NCBI GenBank assembly: GCA_029945495.1
Contig: JAQSCR010000402.1
Span: forward strand, 14,339-22,116
DNA: 7,778 nt
Direction: 5' to 3'
Origin: Pseudolabrys sp.
Lineage (GTDB): Bacteria > Pseudomonadota > Alphaproteobacteria > Rhizobiales > Xanthobacteraceae
Made by a program: the position numbers and the translations under genes. The notes under the pieces were generated by a model, which was not told where the DNA came from, searched no databases, and worked only from the letters and a program-made list of their open reading frames with translations. Of this stretch, positions 1 to 6,600 are shown piece by piece; the stretch's first letter is position 1; every line of letters begins with the position of its first letter.

Positions 1-415
1 AATGGGCGTTTATTGCCGCACCGACAACGACACGCAGCGCGATATCGACGCCATCTACGATCGCTTTCCGAACCTCGCCGCGCGCCGCAGGATGCGGGCG
101 TCGGTCCTGTCGGGCGGCGAGCAGCAGATGCTCGCCATCGGGCGCGCCATGCTGGCGAAGCCGAAGCTGATGATGCTGGACGAGCCGTCGCTCGGCCTGT
201 CGCCCCTGCTGGTCGAGAAGCTGTTCGAGCTGATCATCAGCCTGCGCAACGAAGGGCTGGCCATCCTGCTGGTCGAGCAGAACACCAACATGGCGCTGGA
301 AGTCGCATCGCGCGGTTTGGTGATGGAATTGGGCAACGTCGTGCTGCAAGGCCCGGCCGCAAGCCTCCGCGACAACGAAAAGCTCGCTCACGCTTATCTT
401 GGAAGCACGCATTGA
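1..415 (+). CDS. livF: LivF-type branched-chain amino-acid ABC transporter ATPase, 5'-truncated
   Basis: C-terminal part of the cytoplasmic ATPase that powers a branched-chain amino-acid/amide (HAAT-type) ABC importer. The reading frame is open at the left edge, so the ATG at position 2 is an internal methionine of the usual 'L(M)GAY' stretch and not a start; the Walker A half lies outside the window. Counting from that Met, the visible motifs are the signature LSGGEQQ (about residues 36-42), Walker B LMMLDEPSLGLSP (56-68) and LLVEQN. In the last of these the H-loop histidine is replaced by Gln, as is normal for LivF and unlike LivG. It ends in TGA, 24 bp before the binding-protein gene, so the two are almost certainly co-transcribed. 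LivF assignment is firm; the substrate is not, because Liv-type systems also carry amides, urea and aromatic acids. Confidence 0.92.
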   Translation, partial: MGVYCRTDNDTQRDIDAIYDRFPNLAARRRMRASVLSGGEQQMLAIGRAMLAKPKLMMLDEPSLGLSPLLVEKLFELIISLRNEGLAILLVEQNTNMALEVASRGLVMELGNVVLQGPAASLRDNEKLAHAYLGSTH

Positions 416-439
416 CGAACTTTAAAACAGGGAAAGACC

Positions 440-1639
440 ATGAAACAGCTGAAGCACTTATTGCTAGCCGGCGTAACAGCCGCGCTCTTCGCCGCTGCGG
501 CGCCGGCGAACGCCCAGGAAATCATCATCGGCCTCAATGCGGTGATGTCGGGCGTGCTCAAGACCGTCGGTGAGACGACTGTCACTGCGGTCGACATCGC
601 GGTCGACGAGATTAACGCCAAGGGCGGCATCAACGGCAAGAAGATCAAGCTGATCAAGTTCGACACCGGCACCGACCCGAAGCAGGCGGCGACCGGCACC
701 CAGAAATTTGCCCAGGACGACAAGGCGCTGGCCATCGTCGGTCCGTTCTCGTCCGGCGAGGCGGCAGTTGCCTTCCCAGTCGGCGAACGTCTCGGCATCG
801 TCCAGATCCCGAACGCCGCCTCGACGCCCGGCCTGACCAAGGGCTTCAACTACGCTTGGCGCCTGACCGCCGACGAAGGCACGCAGTTCACCCGCCTGAT
901 CAAGACGCTCGCCAAGAAGAACATCAAGCACGACACGGCGGAAATCCTCTACGTATCGGACGAGCGCGTCTCGAACATCTCGGGCACCAACTTCTACCCG
1001 GCGATTTTCAAAGCTAATAATGTCAAGTTCGGTGAGCCGATCGCCTTCCAGCTCAAGAGCTTCGACGTCTCCCCGCAGGTCGCGCAGGCGCTCGAGCGCA
1101 AGCCTGACGTGGTGGCGATCGCCGGCACGCCGGACAGCGCCGGCAAGATGATCAAGGAGTTGCGGCGCCAGGGCTTTACCGGCCGCGTCATCGGTTCGCA
1201 GATCTTTGCCGATCCGAACTCACTCGAACTGTTCGGCAAGGACGCCGACGGCATGATCATTGTCGCCGGTTTCTGGTGGGATCGCACCGACGCGACCCGC
1301 GCTTTCACCAAGAAATTCGCCGCGCTCAACGCCGAACGCAACCTGCCGACCAAGAAGATTCCCCATCACACCGATGCGCAGGCTTATGATATCGTCTATC
1401 TCCTCAAGCAGGCGATGGAAAAAGCCAAGGTCACCGGCGACCCGGCCAAGCTCGCCGAAGAACGCACCGCGATCAACGCCGCACTCAAGGGCATCACGTT
1501 CACCGGCATCACCGGCGACAACACCTGCTTCAATGCCGATCGCGATGCACGCCTGCCCGGCTTCGTCATCGAGATCAAGGACATGAAGTGGAACTTGTTC
1601 GACTCGTGGCCGCCTGAAACCGACTCGTGCGTCAAGTAG
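440..1639 (+). CDS. LivK-type periplasmic substrate-binding protein of an ABC importer
   Basis: A 399-residue periplasmic binding protein of the Peripla_BP_6 (leucine/isoleucine/valine-binding) fold, which captures the ligand for the neighbouring LivF-type transporter. The ATG at 440 follows AGGGAAAG with the AGGG core 7 nt upstream. A Sec signal peptide is clear: basic MKQLKHL, a hydrophobic core, then ANA before QE (cleavage after residue 25). No lipobox cysteine is present, so it should be soluble in the periplasm. The mature protein opens with EIIIGLNAVMSG, followed by the family-typical AVDEINAKGGINGKKI and AIVGPFSSGEAAVAFP segments. Only two cysteines occur, C363 and C397, both near the C-terminus, so a disulfide there is plausible. 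Codons are strongly GC-ending, suggesting high expression. The ligand cannot be read from sequence; in such clusters it may be an aromatic or other organic acid and not an amino acid. Confidence 0.93.
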   Translation: MKQLKHLLLAGVTAALFAAAAPANAQEIIIGLNAVMSGVLKTVGETTVTAVDIAVDEINAKGGINGKKIKLIKFDTGTDPKQAATGTQKFAQDDKALAIVGPFSSGEAAVAFPVGERLGIVQIPNAASTPGLTKGFNYAWRLTADEGTQFTRLIKTLAKKNIKHDTAEILYVSDERVSNISGTNFYPAIFKANNVKFGEPIAFQLKSFDVSPQVAQALERKPDVVAIAGTPDSAGKMIKELRRQGFTGRVIGSQIFADPNSLELFGKDADGMIIVAGFWWDRTDATRAFTKKFAALNAERNLPTKKIPHHTDAQAYDIVYLLKQAMEKAKVTGDPAKLAEERTAINAALKGITFTGITGDNTCFNADRDARLPGFVIEIKDMKWNLFDSWPPETDSCVK

Positions 1640-1641
1640 GC

Positions 1642-1738
1642 GGCTGCGGCCGGACCGGTCCATGACCAGGCGAAGACTGTGCATCCTCGGAGGCTGCGGC
1701 GGCATCGGCCGCAGCCTCGTTGCCGCGGCGATCGCGGC
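1642..1738 (+). other. Structured mRNA region around the SDR start: competing and adjacent hairpins
   Basis: Directly visible symmetry. GGCTGCGGC occurs at 1642-1650 (leader) and 1692-1700 (codons 11-13), and its exact complement GCCGCAGCC lies at 1708-1716. The coding copy forms a perfect 11-bp stem (1690-1700 with 1708-1718, 7-nt loop). The leader copy could instead pair over 10 bp (1642-1651 with 1707-1716), enclosing the start codon. A 10-nt palindrome GGACCGGTCC (1652-1661) touches the ATG, and a further 6-bp hairpin follows (1722-1727 with 1733-1738). It may stabilise the 3' end of the binding-protein message or limit translation of the dehydrogenase. Part of the symmetry is forced by the Gly-rich motif codons, so function is inference. 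Confidence 0.4.
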
Positions 1739-2408
1739 CGGCGATGACGTCGCGGTGATGGATCTCAAGTCCGCCATCGCGCGTCACCCGCCGGCGCAAG
1801 GCGTCATGACGATCGACATCGACGGCGCCGATGAAAATTCCGTGGCTCGGGCATTCGGCAAGATCGCGCAAGCCTGGGGCGCGCTCGACGGATTCGTGAA
1901 TTCCGCCGGCTTCGTGATCGAGAAGCGCCGGATGGCCGACACGCCGACAAGCGAATTCGACATCACGATCTCCGGCAATCTGCGCACCACGTTCCTGGTG
2001 TCCAAGGCCGCCATGCAATTGCTGGAAAACGGTACAACGCCGAGCATGGTCAACATTGCCTCCGGCCTCGGTGCTTTTATCCGTCCTGAATATGGTCCCT
2101 ATGCCGCCGCCAAGGCCGGCATGATCGCACTGACCAAGACCCTCGCGCTCGAACACGCGCCGCGCGTTCGGGCCAATTCGGTGGCGCCCGGGCCGGTCGA
2201 CACGGCATTCCTGCGCGGCGGCACCGGCCGATCGGGTGAAGACAAGGCCCTCACGATCAACGTCGATGTTTTCAACTCGTTGATTCCACTCCGGCGCATC
2301 GCTGTCCCCGACGATATAGCGGGCCCCGTGATGTTCCTGCTCGGGCCGCACAGCGGCTACATGACCGGTCAGACATTGTGGGTCAACGGCGGCTCGTATA
2401 TGCCGTGA
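1662..2408 (+). CDS. SDR family NAD(P)-dependent oxidoreductase
   Basis: A 248-residue classical short-chain dehydrogenase/reductase, cytoplasmic, likely oxidising an alcohol or reducing a ketone or enoyl group; the substrate is unknown. Rossmann start: LGGCGGIG at residues 9-16 matches TGxxxGxG except that the usual Thr is Leu9. D34 at the end of strand 2 (VMDLK) favours NAD(H) over NADP(H). D52 is the adenine-site Asp, and NSAG (80-83) replaces the usual NNAG. The catalytic tetrad is N106, S134, Y147 and K151 (YAAAK). The PG motif is VAPGPVDT, and the C-terminus GQTLWVNGGSYMP is typical. It lies 22 bp after the binding-protein gene on the same strand, so it is probably part of the liv transcript. 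There is no convincing Shine-Dalgarno; the ATG is abutted by the palindrome GGACCGGTCC. The start is fixed because the glycine motif begins only eight residues later. Confidence 0.93.
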   Translation: MTRRRLCILGGCGGIGRSLVAAAIAAGDDVAVMDLKSAIARHPPAQGVMTIDIDGADENSVARAFGKIAQAWGALDGFVNSAGFVIEKRRMADTPTSEFDITISGNLRTTFLVSKAAMQLLENGTTPSMVNIASGLGAFIRPEYGPYAAAKAGMIALTKTLALEHAPRVRANSVAPGPVDTAFLRGGTGRSGEDKALTINVDVFNSLIPLRRIAVPDDIAGPVMFLLGPHSGYMTGQTLWVNGGSYMP

Positions 2409-2587
2409 AAGGAACGCTGCGATCGTCCATCGGTACGCATGCGAGACTCGTTGAACCAGCCAAACATCAGTCGACGGCACTGTTCCACAAACACTGGGCT
2501 TGCCATGAGATCGTCGTGCGCGACGGCATATCTTGTTCATAAGAACTTGCGAGCGCACCCTCGTCGTGTTTGCGGAGAGTCTAGCGG
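2409..2587. other. Convergent intergenic spacer with no recognised gene
   Basis: The spacer lies between the end of the dehydrogenase (+) and the end of the NitT/TauT binding protein (-). No coding sequence with recognisable motifs is seen. The only structure is a 5-bp GC hairpin CGTCG-TGCG-CGACG (2512-2525) and a 4-bp GTTC-ATAA-GAAC; neither is followed by a T-tract on either strand, so neither is called as a terminator. It marks the seam between two functionally different modules. Confidence 0.5.
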
Positions 2588-3592
2588 TCAGGCCCGATCG
2601 ATATATTGATTGGTGTAGAGAGCGTCAATATTGGGCACGGTTGCAATTCCGGCCTTCTCGATTTCCGTACCGGCTTTCCTCCACAAATCAGGCACGTTTC
2701 GAAGAAAATTCTTTGTGCCCTCAGACATCCAAGGCCCTTTCATTGTGAATTGAACCAGAGTAACCTGTTCGGACACATTCTTAACGCCGGGAATGTCAAA
2801 ATCACCGCTGGCCCGCTGCAGTATGTGCGGAATATCACCGTGCAACATGTCGTTCGTCGAGCCCTTCAAAGCCTTAAGAAAGCGCACGATGACATCGGGA
2901 TTTTTTTCGGCGAAGCCGCTGGTCGTTGCATAAACCTGACTCGGCATCGGCGCGTAACGGTCGGTCGGCCAGCTTTCGATAGGCTCGTTCGCTGTCTGCA
3001 GGGCGACAACGACTGCGATTGAATTAATCACGCAGTCGACCCGCCCCTGACGGATGAACTGCATGACCCCCGGATTGTTGCCGACCACCTGGATTGTCAC
3101 ATCGGCTTTCGTCATGCCGCCCGCGCGCAATATCATATCGAGAAGCTGTTCGGTGGAGCCGCCAACCGAGACAACGCCGACCGTCTTGCCTTTCAGTTCC
3201 TGTACCGAGCTTATCGGCTTCTCCTTCGACGATATGACGTGGAAATTGGAGCCTTGATAAAGCGTTGAGACGCTTAGTAGTGGCACTTTCTTGGCAACTG
3301 CAGTGAAAACGTCGATTGCCGTCATTCGCGCGAATGACGCGCCGCCGGCCATCAGCTGCTGGATGGCTGTCGCGGTACCCTGCCCACCGCGCAGGATTGG
3401 ACTGAAGCCCTCGCGCGCTAGAAAGCCCCCCGAGACCATGTTCATCATTTCGAGAAAGTCCGGCACAAATCCAAACGGAGTCATGAATGTGAGCGGTTCG
3501 GCAGCCGAGGTGGTTCTAATGGCCGGCAGCCCAAGCGTCGCGGCAAGCGTTAACCCGCCCGCACCCTTAATTACATCGCGGCGTGCGATCAT
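2588..3592 (-). CDS. NitT/TauT-type ABC transporter substrate-binding protein, Tat-exported
   Basis: A 334-residue periplasmic binding protein of the NMT1/SsuA/TauA-like fold (type 2 binding proteins for sulfonates, nitrate, pyrimidines, aromatic acids and similar). I place the start at the ATG at 3592 because GAGGA (3602-3598) sits 5 nt upstream; the in-frame GTG at 3604 overlaps that ribosome site. The N-terminus ARRDVIKG followed by a hydrophobic stretch and SAA before E32 is a twin-arginine (Tat) signal, implying export after folding. Family landmarks are LKGKTVGVVSVGGSTEQ (133-149), a typical ligand-site segment, and the GRVD stretch that follows it. No lipobox is present. Its ATPase and permease lie at 4929-6600 on the same strand but beyond an opposed monooxygenase gene, so this gene probably has its own promoter. 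Codons are less GC-biased than those of the upstream LivK-type gene (by eye). Ligand unknown. Confidence 0.9.
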   Translation of the reverse strand: MIARRDVIKGAGGLTLAATLGLPAIRTTSAAEPLTFMTPFGFVPDFLEMMNMVSGGFLAREGFSPILRGGQGTATAIQQLMAGGASFARMTAIDVFTAVAKKVPLLSVSTLYQGSNFHVISSKEKPISSVQELKGKTVGVVSVGGSTEQLLDMILRAGGMTKADVTIQVVGNNPGVMQFIRQGRVDCVINSIAVVVALQTANEPIESWPTDRYAPMPSQVYATTSGFAEKNPDVIVRFLKALKGSTNDMLHGDIPHILQRASGDFDIPGVKNVSEQVTLVQFTMKGPWMSEGTKNFLRNVPDLWRKAGTEIEKAGIATVPNIDALYTNQYIDRA

Positions 3593-3612
3593 CGCTTTCC
3601 TCACAAATGTTG

Positions 3613-3630
3613 GATATCCGGTTAGATATC
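3613..3630. promoter_or_regulatory. Candidate operator: paired GATATC hexamers
   Basis: Two GATATC hexamers (3613-3618 and 3625-3630) are separated by 6 bp, 12 bp centre to centre, in the divergent region between the binding protein and the monooxygenase. A -10-like TACAAT (3655-3660) on the + strand would place this element roughly 45 bp upstream of a monooxygenase transcription start, and also inside the leader of the binding-protein gene. No -35 of note accompanies TACAAT, which fits activator dependence. The regulator is not in the window. This is a pattern only. Confidence 0.25.
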
Positions 3631-3662
3631 ATAAAAGCTTTGTATTACTTTGCCTACAATAG

Positions 3663-3690
3663 ACGATACGATGGGTCCGAGTGTTGTCAA
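3663..3690 (-). promoter_or_regulatory. Probable sigma70-type promoter for the NitT/TauT binding protein
   Basis: On the - strand, GCTTGACA contains a perfect TTGACA -35 (3690-3685). It is followed after 16 nt by TATCGT (3668-3663), a 4-of-6 match to the -10 consensus. Read as CTTGAC the spacing is 17 nt, close to the housekeeping promoter form described for rhizobia. It would give a leader of about 60 nt before the ATG at 3592. Note that the -35 lies just upstream of the monooxygenase ribosome site, so the two transcription units overlap head to head. Confidence 0.45.
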
Positions 3691-3695
3691 GCCTT

Positions 3696-3701
3696 AAGGA
3701 G
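3696..3701 (+). promoter_or_regulatory. Shine-Dalgarno deciding the monooxygenase start
   Basis: AAGGAG with 9 nt to ATG 3711. It is embedded in the 8-bp palindrome CCTTAAGG (3693-3700). It selects the 401-residue form over a GTG start ten codons upstream. Confidence 0.8.
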
Positions 3702-3710
3702 ACTTGCAGT

Positions 3711-4916
3711 ATGGCGCAGGCCTGCGACGCGGAAGTTATCGTTGTTGGCGGTGGACCGGTTGGACTTGTCAGCGCACTTCTGCTCGCCCGCGAAGGCATA
3801 TCGGTCATCGCTATCGAAAAAGCTGAAAGCATCGAAACCGATCTGCGGGCTTCGACGTTCCACCCGCCGACCCTCGACTTTCTCGATCGTCTAGGTCTTG
3901 CCGACGTTTTGACGGCTCAGGGACTTGTCTGCCCGACGTGGCAGGTGCGGCTCCATCCTGACGGTGACCGTGTCGTGTTTGATCTTGGCATCCTTGCTTC
4001 GTCGACACGGCACCCCTATCGGACGCAGTGCGAGCAGTGGAAACTGTCGCAAGCCGCGCACGCGGCGCTTGCCCAGGAGGCGACCGCGACGATCCTGTTC
4101 GGCACTGAAATGACGGACCTTGTCGATGGCGAGGACGGCGTCACTGTAACTGTCGCGGATGACAAAGGAAGCCGCCCCTTGCGCGCACGGTTTGTCATCG
4201 GCGCGGACGGCGCCCGATCGGCGGTTCGGCGCGCCCTTGATTTTGGTTTTGAGGGTCAGACTTACCCGGAGACCACGCTGCTTGTCACGACGACTTTCTC
4301 TTTTGAAGAGCATCTCGAGGGCTTGAGCAACATTGCCTACTGCTGGAAAGCCGGCGGCAACTTCTCTTTGTTGCGCGTACCGGGCCGTTGGCGGGTATCA
4401 ATCTATCCCCGAGAGGACACCCCTATCGACGATCAACTCACGGAGCAAGCGGTGGAGGCCGAATTGCAAACCATCGTGGCCCAACCTCACGCCTACGACG
4501 TGCTGGAGAAACGCCCCTACCGTGTGCACAAGCGCATCGTCGACCATTACTACCGCGGCCGTGTCGCTCTTGCCGGCGACGCTGCGCATATCAACAGCCC
4601 AGCGGGCGGCATGGGCCTTAACGGCGGCCTACACGACGCCTTCGAACTGAACGCCGCTCTGCGCGATATTCGAAATGGCGCGGCGCTGGAAAAACGTCTC
4701 GATCTCTATGAGCGTCGCCGGCGGCCGGTTGCCCTCGAGCAGATACTCGCGCAGGCCGACGCCAATCGCGCCCGGATGAGGGAGAAAGACCCCGCCAAGA
4801 GGCGCGAAATCCTCGCCGGGCTGCAGGCGATCACCGCCGACCACGATCGGCTTGAGGCGCATCTGTTGCGCACGTCTATGATTGCCGGCTTGCGGCAAGC
4901 CGCCGCCGTAACGTAA
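3711..4916 (+). CDS. FAD-dependent monooxygenase (aromatic hydroxylase type, FAD_binding_3)
   Basis: A 401-residue group A flavoprotein hydroxylase of the p-hydroxybenzoate hydroxylase/UbiH-like family. These enzymes insert one oxygen atom from O2 into an aromatic ring using NAD(P)H. ATG 3711 is chosen because AAGGAG (3696-3701) lies 9 nt upstream; an upstream in-frame GTG at 3681 lacks this. The FAD Rossmann motif is VVGGGPVG (GxGxxG 13-18), with E36 ending strand 2 for ribose binding and R46 in the following family-conserved stretch. The DG motif is IGADGARSAVRR (D166-G167), and the FAD-ribityl GD motif is LAGDAAHINSPAGGMGLN (G289-D290). About 400 residues means the catalytic core only, with no C-terminal thioredoxin-like domain. 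It lies between the two halves of a NitT/TauT transporter, in the opposite orientation, ending 12 bp from the permease stop. The substrate is plausibly the imported (hetero)aromatic compound; this is inference. Confidence 0.9.
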   Translation: MAQACDAEVIVVGGGPVGLVSALLLAREGISVIAIEKAESIETDLRASTFHPPTLDFLDRLGLADVLTAQGLVCPTWQVRLHPDGDRVVFDLGILASSTRHPYRTQCEQWKLSQAAHAALAQEATATILFGTEMTDLVDGEDGVTVTVADDKGSRPLRARFVIGADGARSAVRRALDFGFEGQTYPETTLLVTTTFSFEEHLEGLSNIAYCWKAGGNFSLLRVPGRWRVSIYPREDTPIDDQLTEQAVEAELQTIVAQPHAYDVLEKRPYRVHKRIVDHYYRGRVALAGDAAHINSPAGGMGLNGGLHDAFELNAALRDIRNGAALEKRLDLYERRRRPVALEQILAQADANRARMREKDPAKRREILAGLQAITADHDRLEAHLLRTSMIAGLRQAAAVT

Positions 4917-4928
4917 GTGATGGTTCGG

Positions 4929-5744
4929 TCAGTGCGCGTCACCCGACCCTGCCGACCCGTGCCAGGGCACAAAAATGCGACGCAGCGCCGATATCGCGAA
5001 GTAAAACAGGAAACCGAGAATGGTCATGTGGATCATCACGGCGAACAGCCCGTCGGTCTCAAAGGCGTTCATCTTGCCGACAAGAAGATGACCCAAGCCT
5101 AGGTCGCCGCCGAGGTATTCGCCGACGATCGAACCGATCAACGCGAGAACAATGCCGACTTCCATGCCGGTAATAATGTAGGGTAGCGCCGACTGCAGCT
5201 CTAGACGCCTGAACACCTGCCAGCGCGTGGCGTTCAAGCTGATCATCACGTCGCGATGACCCTGGTCAATAGACTTCACGCCGAGAACAGTATTCGTCAG
5301 AATTGGAAAAAAAGCGAGGATCGCCGCGATCAGAACCTTTGATGTGATCCCGAAGCCGAACCAGACAATGAAGAGCGGCACAAGCGCCACCTTCGGCAAT
5401 ACCTGGCTCGCGACGATAAACGGCGTCAGCGTTTGCTCCAGCCAGCGTACGCGTGCGATAACCATCCCCAACCCGACACCGATCAGAACCGCCCAGAAAA
5501 ACCCGAGCAGTGTCGCGTAAGCCGTAAGGAATGCGCTGGCCCAAGCGCGGCGCGAGCCGAGAAGTTCTATCCAGGCATCCCAGACCGCGCCTGGCGCCGG
5601 CAATATGAAGGCCGAGATCCCACTCAGCGTTACATAAGCCCACCAAATGGCAACGATGAGCAAGCACAGGCCCGGCGTCGTGATCCAGGGAAGATAAGCC
5701 TTGTAGTCACGGGTCTTTACCAGTGCGCCGATCTGTTTGCTCAC
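4929..5744 (-). CDS. NitT/TauT-type ABC transporter permease
   Basis: Inner-membrane permease (BPD_transp_1, SsuC/TauC-like) that should dimerise and form the channel for the importer. I choose the GTG at 5744, giving 271 residues, because GAAAGGGG (5760-5753) lies 8 nt upstream. An ATG at 5789 would add 15 charged residues, lacks a ribosome site and would overlap the ATPase stop. With the GTG numbering, TM1 is about residues 20-40, followed by the family LPAPGAVWDA segment (48-57). The next helices are around 72-97 and 105-155, and the EAA-loop that docks on the ATPase is at 169-197 (SLNATRWQVFRRLELQSALP then TGMEVG). The final helix is FAVMIHMTILGFLFYFAISAL. The C-terminus is short. It is 31 bp downstream of the ATPase stop, so the two form one operon. 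Its own stop faces the monooxygenase stop across 12 bp. Confidence 0.9.
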   Translation of the reverse strand: MSKQIGALVKTRDYKAYLPWITTPGLCLLIVAIWWAYVTLSGISAFILPAPGAVWDAWIELLGSRRAWASAFLTAYATLLGFFWAVLIGVGLGMVIARVRWLEQTLTPFIVASQVLPKVALVPLFIVWFGFGITSKVLIAAILAFFPILTNTVLGVKSIDQGHRDVMISLNATRWQVFRRLELQSALPYIITGMEVGIVLALIGSIVGEYLGGDLGLGHLLVGKMNAFETDGLFAVMIHMTILGFLFYFAISALRRIFVPWHGSAGSGDAH

Positions 5745-5752
5745 GTGGTTCA

Positions 5753-5760
5753 CCCCTTTC
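5753..5760 (-). promoter_or_regulatory. Shine-Dalgarno supporting the GTG start of the permease
   Basis: GAAAGGGG on the - strand, 8 nt before GTG 5744. No comparable site precedes the alternative ATG at 5789. Confidence 0.65.
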
Positions 5761-5775
5761 ACGGCCCGCGCTCGC

Positions 5776-6600
5776 TCACGAGATTTCATCGAGACGATGA
5801 CGCAAATCGCGCACGATCGACTGAAATTCCGTGGTCGTCTGGGTATCGAGAAGCCGCGGTCGGGCGAACGGAATATTCACAACGGTATCGATCCGTCCCG
5901 GACGCGGTGACAGTAAAATGACACGGTCGGCCAGAAATACCGCCTCAGAGATCGAATGGGTTACCAGGACAATGGTCTTGGCCGTCTTTATCCAAAGAGT
6001 TTGGAGTTCGATGTTCATCGCATCACGGGTCATCGCATCCAGCGCACCGAACGGCTCGTCCATCAGCAGGATATCGGGATCGTAGGATAGGGCTCGGGCG
6101 ATCGCCGCCCGCTGCCGCATGCCGCCGGATAGCTCGCGCGGCCAGCGCTGCTCGAAGCCGGCAATGCCAACGAGGCTTGCCAATTCGCGAACACGCGCCA
6201 GGCAGTCGTCTTTAGGTGCGCCGCGGAGTTCGAGGGGCAGAGTAATGTTTTGCCCAACCGTCAGCCATGGAAAGAGATTGGCGTCCTGAAATACGACGCC
6301 TAAATCAGCCACGGCATCCGACTGACGTGTCTTGCCCTTCCAAAGATCGCGTTCCATCACCCTTAGCCGGCCATGGCTCGGCGCGATTAATCCGCCAATC
6401 ATGCGCAGCAATGTTGTTTTGCCGCAGCCCGACGGGCCGAGCAGAACGACAAATTCACCTTGCAATACTTCGAGGTCTGTGACGTCAAGCGCGTGAACTT
6501 GCTGGCCAAATTCGCCGTACCACTTGTCCACCTGCTCCAAACAGATGGCAGCTGGAACAGGCGCGGCCGTCAAGTTGTTCCGCGGCATTGTCAAACCCAT
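5776..6600 (-). CDS. NitT/TauT-type ABC transporter ATP-binding protein
   Basis: A 274-residue cytoplasmic ATPase of the SsuB/TauB/nitrate family energising the importer. All motifs are intact: Walker A GPSGCGKT (55-62), Q-loop VVFQDANLFPWLTV (Q105), signature LSGGMRQR (157-164), Walker B ILLMDEPFGALD (177-188) and H-loop His215 in VTHSISEA. The 'LFPWLTV' after the Q-loop and 'DEPFGALD' are typical of this subfamily, and the length is normal. ATG 6600 is used; the in-frame ATG at 6588 (residue 5) is an alternative, and neither has a strong Shine-Dalgarno. It is first in a two-gene operon with the permease and divergent from the racemase-fold gene, across a 191-bp region with a long inverted repeat. 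Substrate cannot be inferred from the ATPase. Confidence 0.93.
   Translation of the reverse strand: MGLTMPRNNLTAAPVPAAICLEQVDKWYGEFGQQVHALDVTDLEVLQGEFVVLLGPSGCGKTTLLRMIGGLIAPSHGRLRVMERDLWKGKTRQSDAVADLGVVFQDANLFPWLTVGQNITLPLELRGAPKDDCLARVRELASLVGIAGFEQRWPRELSGGMRQRAAIARALSYDPDILLMDEPFGALDAMTRDAMNIELQTLWIKTAKTIVLVTHSISEAVFLADRVILLSPRPGRIDTVVNIPFARPRLLDTQTTTEFQSIVRDLRHRLDEIS

Noticed and set aside
2..4. ATG at position 2 as the start of the first gene
   Set aside because: The protein would begin in the middle of an ABC ATPase, without Walker A; it is an internal Met of a gene cut by the window edge.
394..931. Two - strand open frames opposite the LivK-type gene
   Set aside because: They have no recognisable domain and overlap a gene with a signal peptide and family motifs.
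2512..2525. CGTCG-TGCG-CGACG hairpin as terminator of the dehydrogenase transcript
   Set aside because: The stem is only 5 bp and there is no T-tract; such hairpins are common at this GC content.
1632..2558. Long - strand open frame opposite the dehydrogenase
   Set aside because: It is antisense to a gene with a full set of SDR motifs; its Arg/His/Gly-rich composition is typical of a GC-rich shadow frame.
2533..2748. Small + strand open frame starting in the seam
   Set aside because: Most of it is antisense to the binding protein, and there is no ribosome site or family similarity.
5433..5921. + strand open frame opposite the permease and ATPase end
   Set aside because: It has no motif, spans two real genes and has low-complexity charged composition.
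6482..6492. GCGCTTGACG inside the ATPase gene matching the divergent-region arm
   Set aside because: It is a 10-mer shared with coding sequence (Ala-Leu-Asp codons); such matches are expected by chance many times in this length.
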